A stretch of 5,923 nt of DNA from Thermoflavifilum sp. (GCA_019683625.1 JADGHY010000140.1:1-5923); one strand, 5' to 3'. Shown: positions 1 to 5,885, numbered from the stretch's first letter. Numbers and translations: made by a program. The notes: generated from the letters alone by a model not told the origin.

Positions 1-37
1 ATTTTGTAGTGACCAATACCGCCAAGTTCGTGGGAAT

Positions 38-54
38 ATTTGAAAAATTCAAAT
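38..54. repeat. 17-bp perfect inverted repeat (7-3-7)
   Basis: ATTTGAA at 38-44 and TTCAAAT at 48-54 are exact reverse complements separated by AAA. The right arm overlaps a leftward promoter-like element (50-57) and lies just upstream of a rightward one (67-74), so an operator role is possible. As a transcript hairpin it would be AT-only and weak, and no T-tract follows immediately, so it is not called a terminator. Confidence 0.4.
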
Positions 55-57
55 CTA
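50..57 (-). promoter_or_regulatory. Candidate leftward -7 element (TAGATTTG)
   Basis: The reverse strand reads TAGATTTG, an exact match to the Bacteroidota primary sigma factor -7 consensus TAnnTTTG. No convincing TTG-type -33 element lies 19-21 bp further upstream on that strand. No start codon with an open frame is visible between it and the window edge. If real, it would drive a gene beginning to the left of this window. It may be a chance match in AT-rich DNA. Confidence 0.2.
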
Positions 58-66
58 CCCTACTCT

Positions 67-74
67 TATATTTG
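67..74 (+). promoter_or_regulatory. Candidate rightward -7 element (TATATTTG) upstream of pepP
   Basis: TATATTTG matches the Bacteroidota -7 consensus TAnnTTTG exactly. The nearest upstream TTTG (39-42) is 24 bp away, longer than the usual spacing of about 19-21 bp, so the -33 box is weak. If used, it would give pepP an untranslated leader of roughly 180 nt. An alternative is the near-match AATATTTG at 253-260, which would give an almost leaderless transcript. Neither can be chosen from sequence alone. Confidence 0.3.
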
Positions 75-222
75 ATTTTTTTGAGAAAATCTAAAATTAT
101 TATCTCTTCGCTCACAAAATTTCAGAAAAGAAAAATTTTGCCAAACGGGCAACAACTCCCTTCTGGAAATATTTTGAAAGGATTGAACGGTCAATGCGCA
201 ATTACCGGCAGGATGGCATAGC

Positions 223-254
223 TTTGCAGGTATGCTGATTGATGCATATGCAAA
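223..254 (+). promoter_or_regulatory. Bulged hairpin in the pepP leader
   Basis: TTTGCA (223-228) and TATGC (231-235) pair with TGCAAA (249-254) and GCATA (244-248). This gives 11 base pairs with a two-base GG bulge on the 5' side and an 8-nt loop (236-243). The 3' arm contains the 10-bp palindrome TGCATATGCA (243-252). The structure ends 10 nt before the pepP ATG, so in an mRNA it could affect ribosome access; as DNA it could be an operator. It has no T-tract and is not a terminator. The pairing is seen directly; the role is inferred. Confidence 0.4.
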
Positions 255-264
255 TATTTGAAGG

Positions 265-1554
265 ATGAGATATTTACCCGTGAATCCCCAGTTGTTCATC
301 ACCAATCGCAGGCGTTTCATGGCGCGCATGTTGCCCATGTCCATTGCCATTTTTCATTCTAACGATGAAATGCCTACCAACGGAGATGCCCTGTATCCTT
401 TTCGCCAAAACTCTGATCTGTTCTGGCTTTGCGGTATCGAACAGGAAGATACCATGCTGATTTTGTTTCCCGACCATCCCGACCCCAAATATCGGGAAGT
501 GTTGGTGCTCACACGTCCTGAGCCGTTAAAGGAAAAATGGGATGGCCATCGCCTGCGTGCCGATGAAGCACGAAAGATTTCAGGTATTCATACGGTCATC
601 TGGCTCGATAGCATTGAAGGCTTGCTCACGGCCTGGATTCATCTGGCAGATCATATTTACATTAATACCAATGAAAATGACCGCAAGCGCAGCTGGCTGC
701 CCACCCGTGACTATCGCTATGCCGAAGAGCTGCGTCGCAAATTTCCGGCCCATGATTTTCAACGTTCGGCACGCCTCTTGGCCCGGCTTCGATCGGTGAA
801 AACCGCTTATGAAATTGAGCTGATGCGCATAGCCATCGACATCACCCATAAAGCTTTTCTGCGGGTATTGTCATTCATTCGCCCCGGCGTAATGGAATAC
901 GAAATAGAAGCAGAGATCTTGCATGAATTCCTGCGCAACAGGGCAACGGGCCCGGCCTATAGTTCCATCATTGCCAGTGGCGATCGGGCGCGTGTATTGC
1001 ATTATGTCTTTAACGACCAGGAATGCCGGGATGGGGAGCTGGTGCTGATGGACTTTGGCGCTGAATACGCCCGCTACTGCGCCGATCTTACCCGCACGGT
1101 GCCGGTGAATGGCCGTTTTACCGCCCGACAAAAAGAATTATACAACACCTGCCTGCAACTGCAACGCTATGCCATTGGCCTGCTGAAACCCGGCATCACC
1201 CTTCAGCGGTATCACCAACTGCTCGGCGATGAAGCCACACGCCTGTTTCTGAAAGTGGGGCTGCTCAAGGAAACCGACGTGAAAAATGAAGATCCCGAAA
1301 ACCGGGCTTATCAAAAATATCTTTACCATGGCATTTCTCATTTCCTGGGCATTGATGTGCACGACTTAGGCAGCAAAACCGAACCGCTCATCCCCGGCAT
1401 GGTGCTTACCGTTGAACCCGGCATCTATATTGAAGAAGAACAAATTGGCATTCGTATTGAAAACAATATCCTCATCACAGAAAATGGAAATGAAGACCTG
1501 ATGCAACACATACCTGTTGAGGCCGAAGAAATTGAACGGCTCATGCGCAAATGA
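265..1554 (+). CDS. pepP: Xaa-Pro aminopeptidase (aminopeptidase P, peptidase family M24B)
   Basis: A cytosolic dinuclear-metal peptidase that removes the N-terminal residue when proline is second. The 429-aa product is close to the 441 aa of E. coli PepP. An AMP_N-type N-terminal domain (about residues 1-165) precedes a pita-bread catalytic domain (about 175-429). The metal ligands can be placed by family motif: D263 (MDFGAEY), D274 (ADLTRT), H359 (GISHFLG), E384 (TVEPGIYI) and E399 (GIRIENN). The two Asp are 11 residues apart, as in E. coli. H246 (VLHYVFN) and H366 (DVHDLG) match the conserved catalytic-site histidines. The E384-E399 spacing is shorter than in E. coli PepP, so that loop is reduced. 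The start is well fixed: an in-frame TGA lies at 259-261, and ATG 265 follows one codon later. AAGG abuts the ATG, too close to act as a normal Shine-Dalgarno. pssA begins 62 bp downstream. Family assignment is very secure; natural substrates are unknown. Confidence 0.96.
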   Translation: MRYLPVNPQLFITNRRRFMARMLPMSIAIFHSNDEMPTNGDALYPFRQNSDLFWLCGIEQEDTMLILFPDHPDPKYREVLVLTRPEPLKEKWDGHRLRADEARKISGIHTVIWLDSIEGLLTAWIHLADHIYINTNENDRKRSWLPTRDYRYAEELRRKFPAHDFQRSARLLARLRSVKTAYEIELMRIAIDITHKAFLRVLSFIRPGVMEYEIEAEILHEFLRNRATGPAYSSIIASGDRARVLHYVFNDQECRDGELVLMDFGAEYARYCADLTRTVPVNGRFTARQKELYNTCLQLQRYAIGLLKPGITLQRYHQLLGDEATRLFLKVGLLKETDVKNEDPENRAYQKYLYHGISHFLGIDVHDLGSKTEPLIPGMVLTVEPGIYIEEEQIGIRIENNILITENGNEDLMQHIPVEAEEIERLMRK

Positions 1555-1578
1555 TCATCACCGGCTAATGTGAAGATG

Positions 1579-1608
1579 TTGCAGATACTGGATTTATCGC
1601 TTATCTTG
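1579..1608 (+). promoter_or_regulatory. Candidate promoter of pssA-purS-rsmI with near-zero leader
   Basis: TTG at 1579-1581 is followed after 20 bp by TATCTTG at 1602-1608. The second element is the common Bacteroidota -7 form TATCTTTG with one T missing. The pssA ATG starts only 8 bp after it, so transcription would begin within a few bases of the start codon, giving a leaderless or nearly leaderless mRNA. The 62-bp gap after pepP contains no clear terminator, so readthrough from pepP is also possible. Confidence 0.35.
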
Positions 1609-1616
1609 CCTGCCGT

Positions 1617-2384
1617 ATGAGGCAATTACCAAATGTACTCACGCTGGGCAATTTATTTTGTGGTAGCCTATCGCTGATTTTTATCCTGCAATCACCCTGC
1701 TATATTTCCAGCTATAACGGTCAGGATTATCTGGTAACGGCACCAGAGCCTTTGTTCTGGGGTGCTGTGCTGATTGGCATTGCTGCTGTGCTCGATTTTG
1801 CAGATGGATTTATAGCCCGCTGGATGAAGGCCAGCTCCGAAATGGGCAAGCAACTCGACTCCCTGGCCGATGTGGTGACCTTTGGCATAGCACCGGCCAT
1901 GATCTTGTTTCAACTGCTCAAAAATGCCTATATGCAACTGCCCGATGCCATCAATGTGAGCATCGTTAACCTGGCTTTTACCTTGCTGCTGCCCTGCTTT
2001 GCGGCCTGGCGACTGGCTCGTTTCAATATCCAACCCGCTACATCTGCTTATTTCACCGGGTTGCCCACGCCTGCTGCCGGCCTCTTGGTGGCCTCTTTTC
2101 CCATGATCTTGTTGAAAGATCGGTTTCATTTGTCCACCTACCTCCAAAATATCTGGATTCTCTATGCCATCCTGGTGCTGCTGTGTTACCTGATGGTGTG
2201 CCGATGGCCCATGTTTTCCTTTAAATTCAGCAATTTTAGCTGGAAACACAACTGGTACCGTTATCTGTGGATATTGCTGTTTGTGCTCAGCATCATCTGG
2301 CTGCATGCTGCGGCAGGGCTAAGCGGATTTGTGCTTTACATTCTGTTATCTTTGCTGGCAAGAAAACAACTTGTCTCCGGATGA
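1617..2384 (+). CDS. pssA: CDP-diacylglycerol-serine O-phosphatidyltransferase (phosphatidylserine synthase, membrane type)
   Basis: Integral membrane enzyme of the CDP-alcohol phosphatidyltransferase family. It condenses CDP-diacylglycerol with L-serine to give phosphatidylserine and CMP, the step before decarboxylation to phosphatidylethanolamine. The full family signature D-x2-D-G-x2-A-R-x8-G-x3-D-x3-D is present: D60, D63, G64, A67, R68, G77, D81 and D85. The PssA-type motifs RLARFN (132-137) and FTGLPTPAAG (146-155) separate it from phosphatidylglycerophosphate synthases. About seven to eight hydrophobic segments are visible, roughly at 7-26, 46-62, 88-101, 112-130, 149-166, 178-197 and 214-248 (probably two). 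A polar insertion of about 20 residues (27-46) separates the first two helices. The start fits the family N-terminus (MRQLPNVLTLGN). The TGA stop overlaps the purS ATG in ATGA, suggesting translational coupling. The psd decarboxylase partner is not in this window. Confidence 0.95.
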   Translation: MRQLPNVLTLGNLFCGSLSLIFILQSPCYISSYNGQDYLVTAPEPLFWGAVLIGIAAVLDFADGFIARWMKASSEMGKQLDSLADVVTFGIAPAMILFQLLKNAYMQLPDAINVSIVNLAFTLLLPCFAAWRLARFNIQPATSAYFTGLPTPAAGLLVASFPMILLKDRFHLSTYLQNIWILYAILVLLCYLMVCRWPMFSFKFSNFSWKHNWYRYLWILLFVLSIIWLHAAAGLSGFVLYILLSLLARKQLVSG

Positions 2385-2650
2385 AATTCATAGCCCATAT
2401 TGATGTGATGCCGCTCAGGGAATTGCTCGACCCGCAGGGAAAAGCAGTACAGGCAGCGTTAAAACAATTAGGATTCAGCCAGGCTCAGGATGTGCGCATG
2501 GGTAAACATATTGAACTTACCCTGGAATCGGCCGATGCCGAACAAGCCCGCCAGATGGCACAGCAGGCCTGTGATCAGCTGTTGGCCAATCCTGTAATGG
2601 AATATGCCCACATCCATATTGTACCTGACCCGGATAGCACATCCGTTTAA
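2381..2650 (+). CDS. purS: Phosphoribosylformylglycinamidine synthase subunit PurS
   Basis: Small subunit of the three-part FGAM synthetase (PurS-PurQ-PurL) of purine biosynthesis. The complex converts FGAR, glutamine and ATP to FGAM; PurS dimers bridge the glutaminase PurQ and the synthetase PurL and are not catalytic. The 89-aa product matches the usual length of about 80-85 aa. Family blocks are clear: LLDPQG (15-20), QDVRMGKHIELT (36-47) and LLANPVME (67-74), in the order seen in Bacillus subtilis PurS. An upstream in-frame ATG at 2267 would add 38 residues lying wholly inside pssA and unlike the family, so ATG 2381 is chosen. It overlaps the pssA stop by 4 nt and has no Shine-Dalgarno. 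Its stop is followed after three bases by rsmI. purQ and purL are not adjacent, so the subunits are encoded apart or beyond this window. Confidence 0.93.
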   Translation: MKFIAHIDVMPLRELLDPQGKAVQAALKQLGFSQAQDVRMGKHIELTLESADAEQARQMAQQACDQLLANPVMEYAHIHIVPDPDSTSV

Positions 2651-2653
2651 GCC

Positions 2654-3349
2654 ATGCCTCTGTATGTTGTGCCTACACCGGTGGGCAATTTGGAAGACAT
2701 TACCTTACGTGCACTCCGCATCCTGCAGGAAGTGGATCTCATCCTGGCCGAAGATACCCGTACCTCGGGCTTCTTGCTCAAACATTATCAGATTCAAAAA
2801 CCGCTACGCGCTTATCATCAACATAATGAACATGCCATCGTAGCCCATCTCATCGATCAGCTGAAGACCGGTACCACTATGGCCTTGCTCAGCGATGCCG
2901 GCACACCGGGCATTTCCGACCCGGGCTTTTTGCTGATCCGGGAAGCTATTGCCGCCCATATCCCGGTGGAGTGCTTGCCGGGGCCCACAGCCTTTGTGCC
3001 CGCACTGGTGTGTAGCGGATTGCCTATGCAACGCTTTTGCTTCGAAGGTTTTTTACCCGTGAAAAAAGGCAGATTACGGCTGCTGCAGCAGCTCAGCCGC
3101 GAAACACGCACCCTGATTCTGTATGAATCCCCTCACCGGCTGCTGAAAACCATGCAGGATCTCATCCTTCATCTGGGCCAAAATCGGAAATGTTCTGTCA
3201 GCAGAGAAATTTCCAAGAAATTTGAAGAACATCTGCGAGGTACCCTGCAGGAAGTATATCTGCAACTGCAACAAAAAGAAATCCGCGGCGAATATGTGCT
3301 GGTGATTGAAGGAAATCCCCATCCCGCAAAAGCTGAACGGGATGAATAG
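2654..3349 (+). CDS. rsmI: 16S rRNA (cytidine(1402)-2'-O)-methyltransferase RsmI, short form
   Basis: SAM-dependent tetrapyrrole-methylase-fold enzyme that 2'-O-methylates C1402 in the decoding centre of 16S rRNA. Family blocks appear in order: VPTPVGNLEDITLRAL (6-21), AEDTRTS (32-38), LLSDAGTPGISDPG (78-91), PGPTA (109-113), SGLP followed by FEGFLP (121-135), YESPHR (157-162), SREISKKFEE (183-192) and RGEYVLVIEG (211-220). At 231 aa it is shorter than E. coli RsmI (286 aa). It ends soon after the methylase core and so lacks the C-terminal helical extension. The fold looks intact, so this is a short natural form and not a truncation. It starts in the same frame as purS, separated only by the purS TAA and one GCC codon, and is surely co-transcribed with it. 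It has no Shine-Dalgarno. A 98-bp non-coding gap follows. Confidence 0.95.
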   Translation: MPLYVVPTPVGNLEDITLRALRILQEVDLILAEDTRTSGFLLKHYQIQKPLRAYHQHNEHAIVAHLIDQLKTGTTMALLSDAGTPGISDPGFLLIREAIAAHIPVECLPGPTAFVPALVCSGLPMQRFCFEGFLPVKKGRLRLLQQLSRETRTLILYESPHRLLKTMQDLILHLGQNRKCSVSREISKKFEEHLRGTLQEVYLQLQQKEIRGEYVLVIEGNPHPAKAERDE

Positions 3350-3375
3350 CCACTTGCTGAAATAACCATGCGAAG

Positions 3376-3408
3376 GATATATTGCTTGTGCTTGGATGGA
3401 CATATATC
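3376..3408. repeat. AT-rich inverted repeat between rsmI and the PepSY-like gene
   Basis: GATATAT (3376-3382) and ATATATC (3402-3408) are exact reverse complements with a 19-nt spacer, just upstream of the candidate promoter at 3421-3428. With one bulged base the outer G at 3375 can also pair. There is no T-tract and little GC, so it is a poor intrinsic terminator. It could be an operator for the downstream exported genes or a chance feature. Confidence 0.25.
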
Positions 3409-3420
3409 ATCCCGGAATCT

Positions 3421-3428
3421 TAATTTTG
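3421..3428 (+). promoter_or_regulatory. Candidate -7 element of the PepSY-like / M1 peptidase unit (TAATTTTG)
   Basis: TAATTTTG matches the Bacteroidota -7 consensus TAnnTTTG exactly. It sits 20 bp before the ATG at 3449, in the only sizeable gap between rsmI and the exported genes, which would give a leader of about 15 nt. The nearest TTG-type -33 candidate (3392-3394) is 26 bp upstream, longer than usual, so only the -7 part is well supported. Confidence 0.45.
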
Positions 3429-3448
3429 AAACCTAAACAAGCTTTCAG

Positions 3449-3901
3449 ATGAAATACCTACACATTTTGATCTTCGGCATGATCGCGTGTTATGGCTTCT
3501 CACAAGCTGCTTTTGCCCAGATTGGAAAAGTACCCGATGCCGTGATGCAGGCATTTGAACAAAAATATCCGGATGCCAGCGAAGCTACTTTTGTGAATAA
3601 GCTCGTGGAAACAGATGTGAGTTTTCAGATGCATCAGGTACATTACAAAGCCCGCTTCAGCAATAAAGGGGAATGGCAGGCAACCCTCCAGGAATCAAGC
3701 TTTGGCGAACTGCCCGAGGCCGTACAGGATGGTTTTCACAAAAGCAAATATGCCGACTGGAATATTGAATCGGTCTATATCCTGTATCAACCCGATAAAC
3801 CTGTAGAATATCGTGTAGGCGTATCCAAAAATGCTATTCAGAAGAAGAATTTGTATTTCAACAGCAAAGGCAGATTGCTGCACGATAATATCACGCTTTA
3901 A
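3449..3901 (+). CDS. Exported PepSY-like domain protein
   Basis: A 150-aa protein resembling the small exported PepSY-like (beta-lactamase-inhibitor-like fold) proteins common in Bacteroidota, whose molecular role is generally unknown. Residues 1-23 form a signal peptide: K2, a hydrophobic core (about 4-17) and a cleavage site AFA|Q. The mature part contains two similar units. Helices VPDAVMQAFEQKYP (28-41) and LPEAVQDGFHKSKY (88-101) are each followed by an aromatic position (F48, W104) and strand-like segments (64-82, and 107-124 with 134-146). This is the helix-plus-sheet duplication expected of the family. There is no lipobox, transmembrane anchor or sorting domain, so a soluble periplasmic location is likely. 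The M1 peptidase gene begins 22 bp downstream, so the two are probably co-transcribed. PepSY domains elsewhere have been linked to peptidase inhibition, but no inhibitory activity can be read from this sequence. Confidence 0.75.
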   Translation: MKYLHILIFGMIACYGFSQAAFAQIGKVPDAVMQAFEQKYPDASEATFVNKLVETDVSFQMHQVHYKARFSNKGEWQATLQESSFGELPEAVQDGFHKSKYADWNIESVYILYQPDKPVEYRVGVSKNAIQKKNLYFNSKGRLLHDNITL

Positions 3902-3923
3902 TTCATTTGCAACCTACTTTTCA

Positions 3924-5885
3924 ATGGATCTGCACATGCATCACAAAATCTTCAGCCTGTTTTTCTGCTGCAATCTATGCTATCATTTTGCCGCCCATGC
4001 GCAAACCTGCTATTGGCAACAACGCGTACATTACACCATTCACGCCCATTTAAATGTGCATACCAATCGCCTCAACGGTAACGAGCATATCGTATATGAA
4101 AATCATTCGCCCGATACGTTGCGGGAAGTATTTTTTCATCTGTACTGGAATGCTTTTCAACCCGGCAGCATGATGGATGTACACAGCCGCGAAGCCGGTA
4201 AAATCATTCTGGGCGTCACCGCACAAGGGGATACCATGCGCGACTGGGATAGCCGTGTGCGCGACCGTATCGCTCATCTGAAGCCCGATGAAATAGGTTA
4301 TGACAGCGTTACACGTGTTGCCATGAATGGTGTCCCACAACCTTTCAAGATCAAAGAAACTATTCTGCAGGTGCATTTAACCCAACCCATATTGCCTCAT
4401 CAACAGGTAAGTTTTGATGTAGATTTCAAAACACAGGTGAATATACAAATCCGCCGAAGCGGCCGCGATAATGCAGAAGGCGTACGATATTCCATGAGCC
4501 AATGGTATCCAAAGTTATGTGAATATGATCGCCAGGGCTGGCACCCCACACCTTATGTGGGGCGCGAGTTTTACGGCGTATGGGGAGATTACGAAGTATG
4601 GCTCACGTTGGATAAACATTACGTGGTGGCCGCCACTGGCTATTTGCAAAATCCCAATGAAATTGGCTATGGATACGAAAAACCGGGAACAACTGTGAAA
4701 CGGCCTGCAGGGGATGAACTCACCTGGCATTTCGTGGCGCCCAATGTGCATGATTTTGTCTGGGCTGCCGACCCAGATTATGTGCACCTCGTAGATACGG
4801 CCCATAATGCGGCTCATACCGCCATCCATGTGTTCTTTAAAAAGGATAGTGCAACCCTTGAAGCCTGGCACAATTTGCTGAAAGCAGCCGTGCGGGTATT
4901 GCCATTTATGGAAGCACATTTCGGGCCTTATCCATTCCACCAATATAGTTTCATTCAAGGAGGCGATGGCGGCATGGAATATCCTATGGCCACACTCATC
5001 AAGGGACCAAGCCTGGGCACGGCATTTCATGAGTGGATGCACAGCTGGTACCAAATGATGCTGGGCACCAATGAATCGCTCTATCCCTGGATGGATGAGG
5101 GTTTCACCACCTGGGCCGAAGGTAAAGTAAGCAATTATTATTATCACCGGTTTGCAGATAGCATTTTTAAAGATGCAGCTGAAAAAAAAGCTTTTCTTGA
5201 ACGGCTCGATACCAGCCTGCCTCAGGGAGAAGCAAGTGCCTATCGTGGTTATGTGATGCTGGTGAAAAGCGGTCTGGCTGAGCCTATGACCACACATGCC
5301 GATCATTATGAAACCAATTTTGCCTATACCCAGAATGCTTATTCCAAAGGAGCCGTGTTTCTCGAACAACTGGGTTATATCATCGGCGATAGTCTCCGCG
5401 ACAAAACCTTGCTGAATTATTATTGGCAATGGCGCTTTAAACATCCTACTGCTGATGACTTTATCCATGTTGCCGAACAAACCAGCCATCTTAAACTCGA
5501 TTGGTATCAGGAATACTGGATCCAATCCACCAAAACCATCGATTATGCTATTGCCAATGTGCAACCCGTCGGTGATAGCACCAGCATCACCCTCCAAAAG
5601 ATCGGTCAGATGCCCATGCCCATCGATGTGCTGATTACCTGCAAAAACGGCAAACAACAACTAATTTATATTCCTCTGGATCTGATGTTTGGAGAAAAAC
5701 CCGTTGAAAATCCTTCTGTCCCTCGTCATACACTACCAGCCTGGCATTGGACGGATCCCACTTACCATTTTAGCCTGCCTGTTCCTTTTAACCAGATTCG
5801 TAGCATCATAATTGATCCCTCCCGGCGCATGGCCGACATCAATCTGGAGAACAATATGTTTTCACATTCAGCTATGAAAAATTAA
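3924..5885 (+). CDS. Secreted M1 family zinc metallopeptidase (aminopeptidase N-like)
   Basis: A 653-aa gluzincin with a signal peptide (hydrophobic core about 9-24, likely cleavage AHA|Q at 26/27), so probably periplasmic or exported. An N-terminal beta domain (about 35-300) precedes a thermolysin-like catalytic domain (about 310-535). The substrate-anchor motif is GGMEYP (349-354), in place of the classical GAMEN. The zinc site is HEWMH (H369, E370, H373) plus E392 in DEGFTTWAE, with exactly 18 residues between H373 and E392, as in M1. Y473 (AYSKG) fits the conserved transition-state tyrosine. A beta-rich tail (about 540-653) replaces the large helical C-terminal domain of E. coli PepN, making this a short M1 form. 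All catalytic residues are present, so activity is expected; the substrate is unknown. ATG 3924 is preferred, but ATG 3936 (649 aa) gives an equally good signal peptide. The frame stays open back to 3831, but that part overlaps the PepSY-like gene and lacks signal-peptide character. No type IX secretion sorting domain is seen. Confidence 0.92.
   Translation: MDLHMHHKIFSLFFCCNLCYHFAAHAQTCYWQQRVHYTIHAHLNVHTNRLNGNEHIVYENHSPDTLREVFFHLYWNAFQPGSMMDVHSREAGKIILGVTAQGDTMRDWDSRVRDRIAHLKPDEIGYDSVTRVAMNGVPQPFKIKETILQVHLTQPILPHQQVSFDVDFKTQVNIQIRRSGRDNAEGVRYSMSQWYPKLCEYDRQGWHPTPYVGREFYGVWGDYEVWLTLDKHYVVAATGYLQNPNEIGYGYEKPGTTVKRPAGDELTWHFVAPNVHDFVWAADPDYVHLVDTAHNAAHTAIHVFFKKDSATLEAWHNLLKAAVRVLPFMEAHFGPYPFHQYSFIQGGDGGMEYPMATLIKGPSLGTAFHEWMHSWYQMMLGTNESLYPWMDEGFTTWAEGKVSNYYYHRFADSIFKDAAEKKAFLERLDTSLPQGEASAYRGYVMLVKSGLAEPMTTHADHYETNFAYTQNAYSKGAVFLEQLGYIIGDSLRDKTLLNYYWQWRFKHPTADDFIHVAEQTSHLKLDWYQEYWIQSTKTIDYAIANVQPVGDSTSITLQKIGQMPMPIDVLITCKNGKQQLIYIPLDLMFGEKPVENPSVPRHTLPAWHWTDPTYHFSLPVPFNQIRSIIIDPSRRMADINLENNMFSHSAMKN

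Larger units (their letters stand above)
35..262 (+). repeat. Three dispersed copies of an AATATTT(T)GAA motif upstream of pepP
   Basis: AATATTTGAA occurs exactly at 35-44 and 253-262, and as AATATTTTGAA at 168-178. The second and third copies are more similar than the core shows: 167-186 and 252-269 align as AAATATTT(T)GAA(A)GGAT(T)GA with only single-base indels. The last copy runs directly into the pepP start codon. The copies could be regulator sites, degenerate promoter elements (AATATTTG is one base from TAnnTTTG), or chance in AT-rich DNA. Presence of the copies is seen directly; any function is inference. Confidence 0.4.

Noticed and set aside
2..43. Possible C-terminal end of an upstream gene (short open frame from the left edge ending in TGA at 41-43)
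   Set aside because: Only 13 codons are visible and match no family I recognise, so there is not enough to call it.
131..152. Possible leftward intrinsic terminator (TTGCC-CGTTT-GGCAA followed by T-rich sequence on the minus strand)
   Set aside because: The stem is only 5 bp, and no minus-strand gene to its right would need terminating. It is noted only as one of the leader hairpins.
9..221. Possible 70-codon gene on the + strand in the left non-coding region
   Set aside because: It starts with GTG, is very AT-rich and Lys/Ile/Leu-heavy with no domain, ends in unrelated sequence, and overlaps the promoter-like elements and repeats.
1555..1590. Possible terminator after pepP
   Set aside because: Only a four-base CATC/GATG stem with poor continuation and no T-tract is present, so transcription may continue into pssA.
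1692..2306. 204-codon open frame on the minus strand, antisense to pssA
   Set aside because: Its Gln/His/Gly-rich translation has no family resemblance and no start context. It is explained by the complement of hydrophobic membrane-protein codons.
3902..3909. Promoter-like TTCATTTG between the PepSY-like gene and the M1 gene
   Set aside because: It has one mismatch to TAnnTTTG and no -33 element at proper spacing. The 22-bp gap favours co-transcription.
3936..4000. Lipoprotein signal in the M1 peptidase (several Cys in the leader)
   Set aside because: None of the cysteines is preceded by a proper lipobox (small residue at -1 with Leu at -3), while AHA|Q fits an ordinary signal peptidase I site.
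4515..5660. 381-codon open frame on the minus strand, antisense to the M1 peptidase gene
   Set aside because: It lies wholly inside a gene with a complete M1 active site. Its translation is rich in His, Gly and Ile with no recognisable domain, as expected for the mirror of the sense codon usage.
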